A program made the translations under genes and the position numbers. From an uncultured Oscillospiraceae bacterium (GTDB taxonomy: Bacteria > Bacillota > Clostridia > Oscillospirales > Acutalibacteraceae), in NCBI GenBank assembly GCA_900539845.1, contig UQDP01000004.1:1-64000 (forward strand): a DNA stretch of 64,000 bases, read 5' to 3'. Numbering within the stretch: the stretch's first letter is position 1; every line of letters begins with the position of its first letter. Below the pieces are notes generated by a model, which was given only the letters and a program-made list of their open reading frames with translations, was not told the DNA's origin and searched no databases. Shown piece after piece: positions 9,133 through 17,818 of the stretch.

Positions 9133-10257
9133 CTATTTGATTTCTTCCAGCTCGCAGATCGCCGCCATAGAACCGTCCTGCTGGCTTATCAGTTTTCTCC
9201 TATCGCGAACTTTTTTAATTTTAGAGCCTTTTGCTTTCAGCAAATACTCTGATTCGCATTTGCCGCTCCTGAGAATCTCTCTCTTGAGCGTTTCAGCAAG
9301 ATGTTTCGGATCACCGTCTATGATACGGGACAGATCGCCGTCAAACCTCTCAAAAAATTCCGTTCGCGAATACCCTGTAAGCTTAACGAAATCGCCGCTG
9401 ATCAGATCGCATTCAAACGGTTTTTCGGGAGTTGTGAAAAAGATCGCCCCGCTCAGATTCTCAAGCAGATTGACCAGCTTGTCATACGCTCTGTCCGCTC
9501 TGGCTTCAGCGTCCTTAACACGCGTAATATCCGTAAACATGGCATGAAAAACAGGGCATCCCTCATCATCTGTTTTATGTACCGCGGCATTGCACTTGCA
9601 CCATATGTATTTCTCTTTATGCTGCCTGATTCTGTACTCAATGTCGATCTGCTCGCCTGTTGCCATCGCAGCGCCCACAGCCTGATAAACAAGCGTTTTA
9701 TCCTCCGGGTGAATGATTTCGTCAAGCCTGTAAACCTGTTTTCTGCAGTTCTCTTTTGTTGTGCCGAAAAGGCGGCAGCCGCCCTCGTTTATATACAGCG
9801 TCTCAAAGTGCATGTTGGGCGTAACCTTGAACAGGCACACGCCGCCTGTAACAAGATCTATCAGGTGATTGATCTCCTTTGCGCGTTCTTTGAGCTGTCT
9901 GTTTTTTTCACGGCTTTTTGAAACATCCGCAAAAACAAGTCTGCAAAGCGGCGAATCCTCAAGATTCTGGGCGGTGCAGTGCACATATACCTGCTCTCCG
10001 TCACCGTTTACTATGTCCATATCCATGTATACGAAACGGGAATCCTTCTTGCAGATCTTTTCAATGACCTCCTGCCTGTCTGACGGAATAACTATATCCT
10101 GTAAAAACAGCTTTCCCTCTTTTATCTTTGAGGGGTGAACCCCTGCAAAATCGGAAAAATGGCTGTCCGAATCAACGATTCTGAAATCGTCCTCTTTATC
10201 CACTACGCAGTTTAAAAATTCAACCTCGTAAGCTCTGTCCTCATTCGTTTCGGTCAC
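9133..10257 (-). CDS. Cytoplasmic triple PAS-domain protein without output domain
   Basis: 374 residues with no signal peptide or membrane segment. Three PAS-like segments can be seen. The first is at about 10-115 (DDFRIVDSDSHFSDFAGV ... LVFADVSKSREKNRQL). The second is at about 130-250 (GGVCLFKVTPNMHFETLYIN ... YIWCKCNAAVHK ... MFTDITRVKDAEARADRAYD). The third is at about 260-370 (FECDLISGDFVKLTGYSRTEFF). Helical linkers join them. The protein stops right after the third PAS, with no GGDEF, EAL, histidine kinase, HD-GYP or methyl-accepting domain. It may be a free-standing sensor that works through a protein partner, or a truncated diguanylate cyclase. It is monocistronic, with its own promoter and terminator, and divergent from purL. 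PAS assignment is firm; ligand and partner are unknown. Confidence 0.8.
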   Translation of the reverse strand: MTETNEDRAYEVEFLNCVVDKEDDFRIVDSDSHFSDFAGVHPSKIKEGKLFLQDIVIPSDRQEVIEKICKKDSRFVYMDMDIVNGDGEQVYVHCTAQNLEDSPLCRLVFADVSKSREKNRQLKERAKEINHLIDLVTGGVCLFKVTPNMHFETLYINEGGCRLFGTTKENCRKQVYRLDEIIHPEDKTLVYQAVGAAMATGEQIDIEYRIRQHKEKYIWCKCNAAVHKTDDEGCPVFHAMFTDITRVKDAEARADRAYDKLVNLLENLSGAIFFTTPEKPFECDLISGDFVKLTGYSRTEFFERFDGDLSRIIDGDPKHLAETLKREILRSGKCESEYLLKAKGSKIKKVRDRRKLISQQDGSMAAICELEEIK

Positions 10258-10322
10258 GCTTCAAATACTCCTTTCAAAAGCTTTGCCGACGGGGTCTGAA
10301 CCCAACACTATATTATATCGTC

Positions 10323-10352
10323 ATTATAGCATAAAAATAATTATTTTGCGAA
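10323..10352 (-). promoter_or_regulatory. Probable promoter of the PAS gene
   Basis: Minus-strand TTCGCA (10347-10352), an 18-bp spacer and TATAAT (10323-10328) lie 66 bp before the start codon. A second TATAAT-like element overlaps just downstream, so the exact start site is uncertain. Confidence 0.5.
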
Positions 10353-10411
10353 TTTTTTGTTAATAATTGTGCCGAAAAATGTATTTACCTATAGGCAAAA
10401 CGAAAACATTG

Positions 10412-10420
10412 TGTTATTAT
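10412..10420 (+). promoter_or_regulatory. Possible extended -10 promoter of purL
   Basis: TGTTATTAT at 10412-10420 matches an extended -10 element, with no good -35. The following leader of about 80 nt shows no purine riboswitch core, so I saw no clear RNA-level control. Confidence 0.3.
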
Positions 10421-10504
10421 ACTAATTGATAATTTAAAACCGTGTAGATTATTTCCGTTCGTCAAATAGAGCGGGGTGGATTTACAGAAAAAAGGAGTAG
10501 TACT

Positions 10505-13500
10505 ATGGCAGATGTTTTTCGCGTTTTCGTTGAAAAAAAGAAGGGAAACGATATTGAAGCAAAGCAGCTTAAGGATGACCTGATCTCAACCGTCGGCATA
10601 ACAGGTTTGAAAGAGCTTCGCCTTATAAACAGATACGATGCGCAGGGACTTTGCGCAGAGGAGTTTGATCGTGCCGCAAGGCTCATTCTCTCCGAACCAA
10701 ACCTTGACAATGTTTATGACCGGCTTGCTATACCAAACGGCTGGAGATATTTTGCGAGCGAATTTCTGCCCGGTCAGTACGACCAACGAGCGGACAGCGC
10801 GGCACAGTGCATACAGCTTCTCACGCAGGGCGAGCGCCCGCTTGTTTCCAGCGCAAAAGTTTATATGCTGGGCGGCGATATTACAGACGATGAGTTTGAA
10901 AAGATAAAATCATACATAATCAATCCCGTTGAATCGCGCGAGGCTTCCATGGAAATCCCCGAAAGCCTTGACATCGCTGCGGATGTGCCCGCGGATATTG
11001 AGAGAATCAACGGCTTCATTGAAAAAAGCGATGAAGAAATAAAAGAATACCACGCGCAGATGGGCTTTGCCATGAGCGTGGCTGACCTCTGCTGGGTAAG
11101 GGATTATTTCAAAACGGAAAACAGAGATCCCAGCCTGACCGAGCTCAAGGTCATAGACACCTATTGGAGCGACCACTGCCGTCACACCACTTTCAGCACC
11201 ATACTTGACGAAATAAAGGTTGAAGATTCCAAATATTCACAGGCACTCGAAAAAGCTGTTGAGCAGTATTTTGATCTCCGAAAAGAGGTTTACGGCAGCC
11301 GTGAAAAGGACGTATGCCTTATGGATATGGCGTGCATAGGCACAAAGGCTCTTAAAAAGCGCGGACTTGTAAACGATCTTGACGAAAGCGAAGAAATCAA
11401 CGCCTGCTCCATTGAAGTTCCCGTTACTGTTGACGGCAAAACAGAGCAATGGCTCGTTCAGTTCAAAAACGAGACCCACAACCACCCGACGGAGATAGAG
11501 CCGTTCGGCGGCGCGGCAACCTGCCTCGGCGGCGCCATCAGAGATCCGCTTTCCGGCAGAGCATATGTATATCAGGCTATGCGCGTTACCGGCTCCGGCG
11601 ATCCCACCGTTTCTTTTGAAGACACGCTTGATGCTAAGCTTCCTCAAAAGAAGATTACAACAGGCGCGGCACAGGGCTATTCCAGCTACGGCAACCAGAT
11701 CGGACTTGCAACAGGTCAGGTCGTTGAGCTTTATGATGAGGGATATGTTGCAAAGAGAATGGAGATCGGCGCGGTAATAGGCGCTTCACCAAAAAGCAAC
11801 GTGATCCGGGAAGTTCCGCAGGACGGCGATAGGATCGTTCTGCTCGGCGGACGCACAGGAAGGGACGGCTGCGGCGGCGCTACCGGCTCTTCAAAAGCAC
11901 ACAACAGCATGAGCATTGAGACCTGCGGCGCGGAGGTTCAGAAGGGAAATCCGCCCACGGAGAGAAAGATCCAGCGCCTTTTCAGGAATCCCGAAGTTGC
12001 AAGAATGATAAAGCGCTGCAACGATTTCGGCGCCGGCGGCGTTTCCGTTGCAATAGGAGAGCTTGCGGACGGACTGAGCATCGACCTTGACAAGGTTCCC
12101 AAAAAATATGACGGACTTGACGGCACGGAACTCGCCATTTCCGAATCTCAGGAAAGAATGGCAGTTGTGCTTGATAAAAACAATGTAGACAGATTTATCA
12201 AACTCTCTAACGAAGAAAATCTGGAGGCTACGCCCGTTGCCGTTGTTACTTCTTCTAACAGACTTGTTATGACATGGCGCGGCGATAAGATCGTTGACAT
12301 CAGCCGTGATTTTCTAAACACAAACGGCGTTACACAGCATGCGAAAGCAGTGATCGAAGCTGTTGACGCAGAAAAGAATTACAGAAATATCGTTCCCGGC
12401 GCGCTTAACGGAATGAAGCCCGCAAAAGCGCTCAAAGCAAACCTTGAAAGACTGGAGGTCTGCTGCCAGAAAGGTCTTTCGGAAAGATTCGACTCATCGA
12501 TCGGCGCAGCAACCGTTCTGATGCCGTTTGCCGGCAAATATCAACTCACTCCCGAAGAGGCAATGGCTGCGAAAGTGCCTGTGTTAAAGGGAGAAACGGA
12601 TACAGCAACGGTTATGTCCTACGGCTTTATTCCAAAGCTTTCAAGCTGGAGCCCGTTCCATTCGGCAGCGTTTGCCGTAACGGAATCTCTCGCGAAGCTT
12701 GCCGCTGTCGGCTGCGACCCGTCAAAAGCACGCCTTACTTTCCAGGAGTATTTTGAAAGACTGAATGACGACCCGAAGCGCTGGGGCAAGCCCGCCGCCG
12801 CTCTGCTCGGCTCAATCACCGCGCAGATAGGCTACGGTACACCGTCGATCGGCGGAAAAGACAGCATGAGCGGTTCGTTCAATGCGCTTGATGTGCCGCC
12901 TACGCTTGTTTCATTCGCAGTCGGCATGAGCGAAGCGTCAAAAACGGTTTCCGCACGTTTCAAGAGAGCGAATTCAAAAGTTTATATGATAGAAATTCCT
13001 GTTTGCGAAGAAACAGGTCTGCCGGATTACGAAAAGGCAATGAAAGTGATGAAAGCCGTGTATAACGCCGTAAGAAACGGCTCCGTGCTTGCCGCGGGCG
13101 TGGTAAAAGAGGGCGGCGCCGCCGCATGCGTCTGCAAAATGGCTTTCGGCGACAAACTCGGCTTCACCTTTGAGCAGGAACTCGATATGCGGACTCTTTT
13201 TGCCGCGGCGCAGGGCAATTTCGTTGTTGAAGCGGCAGACGAACTGCCGGAAGAATTTGAAAACGCCGTTCTTCTCGGCGCAACAAACGACAACGGCGTA
13301 TTTATCATAGACGGCGAAGTACTCACCGTTGACGAGCTTATCGACGCATGGTGCTCCAAGCTTGAAAAAGTGTTCCCGCAGAACAGCGGCGTTTCGGCGG
13401 ATATGCCACAGGAAGTAGAGCTTTATAAAGAGCGTTCCATATTCATATGCAAAAACAAGGTTGCAAAACCGCGCGTTTTCATACCGGCATTTCCGGGAAC

Positions 13501-14263
13501 CAACTGCGAGGTGGACACTGCCCGCGCGTTTGAAAAAGCGGGAGCAGAGACGGAAATCCTTGTTGTGAACAACCTTTCACCTGCCGCCATCAATGAAACG
13601 ATAGAAAAGATGGTAAAGGCAATCAGCAATGCCCAGATCGTTATGCTGCCGGGCGGATTCTCCGGCGGTGACGAGCCGGAAGGCTCCGGCAAATTCATTG
13701 CCACCACATTCCGCAACCCGAAAGTTGAAGAAGCGGTCATGAAACTTCTGAACTGCCGCGACGGACTTATGCTCGGTATCTGTAACGGCTTCCAGGCGCT
13801 CATCAAGCTCGGTCTTGTGCCTTACGGCGAGATCAGGGAGATCAAGCCGAGCGATCCGACACTTACCTTTAACACAATCGGCAGACATATTTCTCAGATG
13901 GCGTACACAAGGGTAACGAGCGTGAAATCGCCATGGCTTGCAGGCGTAAACGCCGGCGATGTATTTGCTGTTCCGATCTCACACGGCGAGGGAAGATTCA
14001 CGGCTGACGCTGAAACGATAAAACGCCTTGCCGAAAACGGGCAGATTGCAACGCAGTATGTGGATCTGAACGGCGAACCCGTAAGCGATATGCCGTTTAA
14101 CCCGAACGGCTCCGTCTGCGCGATAGAAGGCATCACCTCCCCTGACGGACGTGTGCTCGGAAAGATGGGCCACTGCGAGAGAAAGGGCGAAAATCTTTAC
14201 GCGAACGTGCCGTTTGAAAAGGATATGAAAATATTCGAGAGCGGCGTAAACTACTTTAAATAA
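10505..14263 (+). CDS. purL: Phosphoribosylformylglycinamidine synthase, fused PurL-PurQ type
   Basis: 1252 residues; ATG preceded by AAAAAAGGAG. It catalyses the fourth step of purine synthesis: FGAR + glutamine + ATP to FGAM. The synthetase half holds STYWSDHCRHTTF-type sequence near residue 220 and GGRTGRDGCGGATGSSKAHN near 450, both classic PurL features. The C-terminal third is a class I glutamine amidotransferase: AFPGTNCEVDTARAFEKAG, the GGFSGGDE oxyanion strand, nucleophile Cys in LGICNGFQAL, and His/Glu in SHGEGRF. Ammonia is thus made and used in one chain, as in many Clostridia. Length fits that subfamily. Downstream genes apgM-like, lipoprotein and metY follow on the same strand, with a hairpin between purL and the next gene that may lower read-through. 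Confidence 0.97.
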   Translation: MADVFRVFVEKKKGNDIEAKQLKDDLISTVGITGLKELRLINRYDAQGLCAEEFDRAARLILSEPNLDNVYDRLAIPNGWRYFASEFLPGQYDQRADSAAQCIQLLTQGERPLVSSAKVYMLGGDITDDEFEKIKSYIINPVESREASMEIPESLDIAADVPADIERINGFIEKSDEEIKEYHAQMGFAMSVADLCWVRDYFKTENRDPSLTELKVIDTYWSDHCRHTTFSTILDEIKVEDSKYSQALEKAVEQYFDLRKEVYGSREKDVCLMDMACIGTKALKKRGLVNDLDESEEINACSIEVPVTVDGKTEQWLVQFKNETHNHPTEIEPFGGAATCLGGAIRDPLSGRAYVYQAMRVTGSGDPTVSFEDTLDAKLPQKKITTGAAQGYSSYGNQIGLATGQVVELYDEGYVAKRMEIGAVIGASPKSNVIREVPQDGDRIVLLGGRTGRDGCGGATGSSKAHNSMSIETCGAEVQKGNPPTERKIQRLFRNPEVARMIKRCNDFGAGGVSVAIGELADGLSIDLDKVPKKYDGLDGTELAISESQERMAVVLDKNNVDRFIKLSNEENLEATPVAVVTSSNRLVMTWRGDKIVDISRDFLNTNGVTQHAKAVIEAVDAEKNYRNIVPGALNGMKPAKALKANLERLEVCCQKGLSERFDSSIGAATVLMPFAGKYQLTPEEAMAAKVPVLKGETDTATVMSYGFIPKLSSWSPFHSAAFAVTESLAKLAAVGCDPSKARLTFQEYFERLNDDPKRWGKPAAALLGSITAQIGYGTPSIGGKDSMSGSFNALDVPPTLVSFAVGMSEASKTVSARFKRANSKVYMIEIPVCEETGLPDYEKAMKVMKAVYNAVRNGSVLAAGVVKEGGAAACVCKMAFGDKLGFTFEQELDMRTLFAAAQGNFVVEAADELPEEFENAVLLGATNDNGVFIIDGEVLTVDELIDAWCSKLEKVFPQNSGVSADMPQEVELYKERSIFICKNKVAKPRVFIPAFPGTNCEVDTARAFEKAGAETEILVVNNLSPAAINETIEKMVKAISNAQIVMLPGGFSGGDEPEGSGKFIATTFRNPKVEEAVMKLLNCRDGLMLGICNGFQALIKLGLVPYGEIREIKPSDPTLTFNTIGRHISQMAYTRVTSVKSPWLAGVNAGDVFAVPISHGEGRFTADAETIKRLAENGQIATQYVDLNGEPVSDMPFNPNGSVCAIEGITSPDGRVLGKMGHCERKGENLYANVPFEKDMKIFESGVNYFK

Positions 14264-14270
14264 TGCACCG

Positions 14271-14300
14271 GCGCGGGCACTTTCCTACAGGCCCGCGCTT
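14271..14300 (+). terminator. Intergenic hairpin, weak terminator or processing site
   Basis: GCGCGGGC (14271-14278) pairs with GCCCGCGC (14291-14298) across a 12-nt loop, but only TTT follows. It may cause partial termination between purL and the next gene or protect an mRNA end. Confidence 0.45.
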
Positions 14301-14318
14301 TAAAAGGAGAGAATACAG

Positions 14319-15527
14319 ATGAAATACGTTGTTGTTCTTTATGACGGCATGGCGGATTATCCCGTGCCGGCTTTGGGCGGCAAAACGCCTATGATGGTGG
14401 CGAAAAAGCCGAACCTTGACAGCCTTGCCCAGCGGGGCGAGGTCGGTCTTATCCGCACCGTTGCCCCGGGGCTCAAGCCCGGCTCCGACGTTGCAAATAT
14501 GAGCGTTATGGGCTTTGACCCAATGAAGTATTACACCGGCAGAAGCCCGCTTGAAGCCGCGTCAATCGGAATTGATATGAAACCGAGCGATGTTTCGCTG
14601 CGCTGCAATCTTGTTACCCTTTCCGAGGATGACAAACCATATGAGGAAAAAACGATTGAGGATTACTGCGCGGACGATATTTCAACCGAAGAGGCTGAAG
14701 AACTGATCAACGCCGTTCAGGCGGCGCTTGGAAACGACACATTCCATTTTTACACAGGCGTATCCTACCGTCACTGCCTGATCTGGCACGGCGGCACCAC
14801 CGAGCTCGGCACCATGACTCCGCCGCACGATATCACCGGCAAGGTTATAACAGAATATCTTTCCAAGAGCGAAAACGCCGTTCCCCTCATTGAAATGATG
14901 AAAAAATCATATGATATCCTCAAAGACCACCCTGTGAATCAGAAAAGGAAAGCAAACGGCAGGCGTCCTGCCAACTCCATTTGGCTCTGGGGCGAAGGCA
15001 CAAGACCGGCAATGGGCAGATTTGAGGAGATCTACGGCATCAAAGGCGGCGTAGTTTCCGCCGTTGACCTCATAAAAGGCATCGGCAGATGCGCCGGCAT
15101 GGAGGTTGCCGAAGTAGAGGGAGCAACAGGATATATCGACACGAATTTTGAGGGCAAGGCAAACGCCGCGCTGGACATTCTTGAAAGGAATGATCTTGTT
15201 TATATCCACTTTGAAGCGCCTGACGAATGCGGCCACAGAAACGAGCCCGAAAACAAGGTCAGAGCGATAGAACTTATAGATGAAAAAGTTTTGCCCATAC
15301 TGTTTAAAGGGCTTGAAAAATACGATGATTACAAGATCATGTGCCTGCCGGATCACCCGACCCCGATCGTTACGCGCACACATGCATCTGACCCGGTTCC
15401 CTTTGTCATCTACCGAAAGAGCAAAGAGGTAGAAGGCGTTGTCACGATAAACGAGGAAACGGCAAAGGAAACGGGGATCTACATTGATTTCGGCCCTGCC
15501 ATTATGGAGCATTTCCTGAAATACTGA
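14319..15527 (+). CDS. Cofactor-independent phosphoglycerate mutase family (ApgM-like) / proposed homoserine kinase
   Basis: 402 residues; AAAAGGAG upstream. It belongs to the alkaline phosphatase-like metalloenzyme superfamily. The first metal-binding Asp lies in VVVLYDGMADYPVP, and GSDVANMSVMGFDP carries the phospho-acceptor region. C-terminal metal ligands lie in HFEAPDECGHRNEP and LPDHPTP, with a further conserved His near THASDPVPF. This bacterial branch of the archaeal-type mutases is annotated either as 2,3-bisphosphoglycerate-independent mutase or as a proposed homoserine kinase. A gene for O-acetylhomoserine sulfhydrylase follows after one small gene. That context gives some weight to a homoserine role, but substrate cannot be decided from sequence. 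Likely cytoplasmic and co-transcribed with 15543 (15-bp gap). Confidence 0.85.
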   Translation: MKYVVVLYDGMADYPVPALGGKTPMMVAKKPNLDSLAQRGEVGLIRTVAPGLKPGSDVANMSVMGFDPMKYYTGRSPLEAASIGIDMKPSDVSLRCNLVTLSEDDKPYEEKTIEDYCADDISTEEAEELINAVQAALGNDTFHFYTGVSYRHCLIWHGGTTELGTMTPPHDITGKVITEYLSKSENAVPLIEMMKKSYDILKDHPVNQKRKANGRRPANSIWLWGEGTRPAMGRFEEIYGIKGGVVSAVDLIKGIGRCAGMEVAEVEGATGYIDTNFEGKANAALDILERNDLVYIHFEAPDECGHRNEPENKVRAIELIDEKVLPILFKGLEKYDDYKIMCLPDHPTPIVTRTHASDPVPFVIYRKSKEVEGVVTINEETAKETGIYIDFGPAIMEHFLKY

Positions 15528-15542
15528 TAATCGGAGAAAGCT

Positions 15543-16031
15543 ATGAAAAAACTTATCATATGCCTTGCCGTTTTAACGGCGGCAGCGTGTATATTCACAG
15601 GCTGTGCGGCTGACGACGGCGGCGAAAGCAACACGGTTTCCAACACATCCGAAACGGTTTCGGATACGCAAAGCACCGAGCCTGAAACTGCAACCGCGCT
15701 TGACGAAGATACCGGCGAGGCGATCCCGTATGTCATAACAGAGAAACAGGCGCAGAACGCGGCATACAGCAGGCTGAAAGCGCAAAGCGAAGCCGGAAAT
15801 TATGATTCGGTTGATAAATATGAATTTGAAAGCATTGAACTGAAAGCCGAAAGCGAAGAGTTTATGGCATACAACGCCAGCTACGGCAACACGAGCGAAA
15901 CGGAAAACCTCACGGGTCATTCCTATTATGCAGTCTCCTATTTTTATACAGATTCACTTGCCGATATCGTCTATTTCTGCGTGGACGCTATGACCGGCGA
16001 CATTCTTTTTGAGGGATATATGGGAGACTAA
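15543..16031 (+). CDS. Small lipoprotein with PepSY-like C-terminal domain
   Basis: 162 residues. The N-terminus is a lipoprotein signal with lipobox FTGC (Cys at about residue 20). A low-complexity Ser/Thr/Glu spacer follows (SNTSETVSDTQSTEPETAT). From about residue 55 to the end there is a compact domain starting PYVITEKQAQNAAYSRL and ending YFCVDAMTGDILFEGYMGD. This resembles PepSY-type domains, in which the last strand contains VDAxTGxIL. It would be anchored outside the membrane by lipid. It sits 15 bp after the mutase-like gene and 19 bp before metY, so it is probably in the same transcript. A role in amino acid metabolism is not evident. The PepSY match is by eye only. Confidence 0.7.
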   Translation: MKKLIICLAVLTAAACIFTGCAADDGGESNTVSNTSETVSDTQSTEPETATALDEDTGEAIPYVITEKQAQNAAYSRLKAQSEAGNYDSVDKYEFESIELKAESEEFMAYNASYGNTSETENLTGHSYYAVSYFYTDSLADIVYFCVDAMTGDILFEGYMGD

Positions 16032-16050
16032 AAATCTAAGGAGGATCATT

Positions 16051-17319
16051 ATGAAATTAGACACAATATGCGTGCAGGGCGCGTATGAGCCGAAAAACGG
16101 CGAACCGCGCGTGATACCTATTATTCAAAGCACCACATACAAATACGATTCAAGCGATGAGATGGGCGATCTCTTCGACCTGAAAAAGAGCGGCTATTTT
16201 TATTCAAGGCTTCAGAATCCCACCTGCGATTACGCCGCGGGCAAAATAACAATGCTGGAAGGCGGCGCAGCCGGAATGCTCACATCAAGCGGTCAGGCGG
16301 CAAATTTCTATGCTGTATTCAATATCGCGCAGGCAGGCGACCATGTTGTTTCCAGCTCCGCGATCTACGGCGGCACATTCAACCTTTTCAATGTAACGAT
16401 GAGAAAACTCGGCATCGACTTCACCTTTATCTCCCCCACTGCTACGGCAGAGGAGATTCAGGCGGCGATCAAGCCGAACACAAAATGTATCTTCGGCGAA
16501 ACCATCTCAAACCCGAGCCTTGACGTGCTCGATATAGAAACATTCGCAAAGGTTGCGCATGAAAACGGCATTCCGCTCATCATAGACAACACTTTCGCAA
16601 CGCCCATAAACTGCCGTCCGTTTGAATTCGGCTGTGATATCGTCACCCACTCCACCACAAAATATATGGAGGGTCACGCCTCAACCATAGGCGGCGCAAT
16701 CGTGGAAAGCGGCAAATTCAACTGGGAGCAGAACGATAAGTTCCCCGGCCTTACCACGCCGGATGAAAGCTACCACGGTCTGACCTACACAAAGGATTTC
16801 CCCGACGCGCCGTATATAACCAAATGTACGGTTCAGCTGATGCGAGATCTCGGCTCCATTCAGGCGCCGCAGAACGCTTTTCTTCTGAATTTAGGGCTTG
16901 AAACGCTCCATCTGAGAATGAAAAGGCACTGCGAAAACGCGAAAAAGGTTGCCGAATACCTTAAAAACAATGACAAGATCACTTGGGTTAAGTGCGCTAT
17001 GCTGGAAGACGACCCCCAGTATGAACTCGCCAAAAAATATATGCCGAACGGCACCTGCGGCGTTGTTTCCTTCGGAATAAAGGGCGGCAGAAAGGCCGCA
17101 ACCGTGTTTATGGACAGTCTGAAGCTTGCCGCGATCGTTACCCATGTTGCGGACGCGCGCACCTGCTGCCTGCACCCCGCCTCAACAACGCACCGCCAGC
17201 TTACGGACAGCGAGCTTGAAGAGTGCGGCGTAACCCCCGACCTGCTCCGCTTCTCCTGCGGAATCGAGGACGCGGACGACATCATTGCCGACATCCGGCA
17301 GGCACTCGATAAGATCTGA
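16051..17319 (+). CDS. metY: O-acetylhomoserine sulfhydrylase (O-acetylhomoserine aminocarboxypropyltransferase)
   Basis: 422 residues from the ATG at 16051, which has AAGGAGG at the right distance; an in-frame ATG at 16009 lies inside the preceding gene and is rejected. This is a Cys/Met metabolism PLP-dependent enzyme. YSRLQNPTCDYAAGKITMLE, SSAIYGGTFNLF (phosphate grip and ring stacking), IDNTFATP and the PLP lysine motif THSTTKYMEGHA are present. THVADARTCCLHPASTTHRQL and a terminal LLRFSCGIEDADDI are typical of the MetY branch, which makes homocysteine from O-acetylhomoserine and sulfide. Last gene before a strong terminator. Confidence 0.93.
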   Translation: MKLDTICVQGAYEPKNGEPRVIPIIQSTTYKYDSSDEMGDLFDLKKSGYFYSRLQNPTCDYAAGKITMLEGGAAGMLTSSGQAANFYAVFNIAQAGDHVVSSSAIYGGTFNLFNVTMRKLGIDFTFISPTATAEEIQAAIKPNTKCIFGETISNPSLDVLDIETFAKVAHENGIPLIIDNTFATPINCRPFEFGCDIVTHSTTKYMEGHASTIGGAIVESGKFNWEQNDKFPGLTTPDESYHGLTYTKDFPDAPYITKCTVQLMRDLGSIQAPQNAFLLNLGLETLHLRMKRHCENAKKVAEYLKNNDKITWVKCAMLEDDPQYELAKKYMPNGTCGVVSFGIKGGRKAATVFMDSLKLAAIVTHVADARTCCLHPASTTHRQLTDSELEECGVTPDLLRFSCGIEDADDIIADIRQALDKI

Positions 17320-17343
17320 ATAATAAAAATTAATTAGAAATAA

Positions 17344-17386
17344 AAAAGACTGCAAGCCCGTTTTTAGGGTTTGCAGTCTTTTTTAA
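17344..17386 (+). terminator. Terminator after metY
   Basis: A 16-bp stem (AAAAGACTGCAAGCCC at 17344-17359, and 17367-17382, with one G-U pair) is followed by TTTTTT. The stem is A-rich at the base, so it may also stop the opposing 17585 gene. Confidence 0.9.
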
Positions 17387-17585
17387 TACTCATGACTAAA
17401 GCCGCAACTACCGCAATGGTACAGTTTTTTCTTTTTCCCAAGTGCTCCTCCGACTAATCCTACCGGTCCGAAAAAATCGCTCCTGCTGCAGCTTTGCCTA
17501 CACTGAATCCTTTTTTTGAAGTATCAACAAGCCGCCATTTTTGCACCTCTCCGCATATCGAACATTTCTTAGGTGCTTTCCCCAT
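17383..17585 (-). pseudogene. Small zinc-ribbon protein gene with a one-base frameshift
   Basis: On the minus strand AAAGGAG precedes an ATG at 17583-17585. The frame opens MGKAPKKCSICGEVQKW and reads to AAAGAIFSDR, then a stop after 41 codons. If one base is repeated at the run of six T (plus-strand A6 at 17471-17476), the frame continues as FFGPVGLVGGALGKKKK then LYHCGSCGFSHEY and stops at 17383-17385, giving 67 residues. The restored protein has two CxxC knuckles flanking a glycine-rich hydrophobic hairpin, a plausible zinc ribbon around a membrane-touching loop. The gene is therefore a recent pseudogene, a homopolymer sequencing error, or a case of programmed -1 slippage at ATT-TTT-TCG. 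The codons after the break look as conserved as those before it. Confidence 0.65.
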
Positions 17586-17732
17586 TTTTAATCATCTCCT
17601 TTCATTTTTTATCCAAAATTACAAGGTAAAACAAATGGAATTTTATTGCAAAATCTAAATTCGAACCACAATATATTAAGAATATTCTGTTTTACAAAAT
17701 AAAAATACATAAACCCGACCAATTTTAACACT

Positions 17733-17800
17733 CACTGAATGTCAATATCTTATTTGAATTATAGCATACTATATTTGAATTGACAAGCACTAAATGTCAA
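17733..17800 (+). promoter_or_regulatory. Nested direct repeats before the small XRE regulator
   Basis: CACTGAATGTCAA (17733-17745) recurs as CACTAAATGTCAA (17788-17800). Between them TATTTGAATT occurs twice (17751-17760 and 17772-17781), 21 bp apart, two helical turns. The block sits immediately upstream of the ribosome site of the HTH gene, so it may be its own operator. No consensus promoter was assigned. Confidence 0.45.
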
Positions 17801-17818
17801 AAAAGGAGAAAATATAGT

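Noticed and set aside
10421..10504. Possible purine riboswitch before purL
   Set aside because: The leader is too short and lacks the paired stems and conserved loops.
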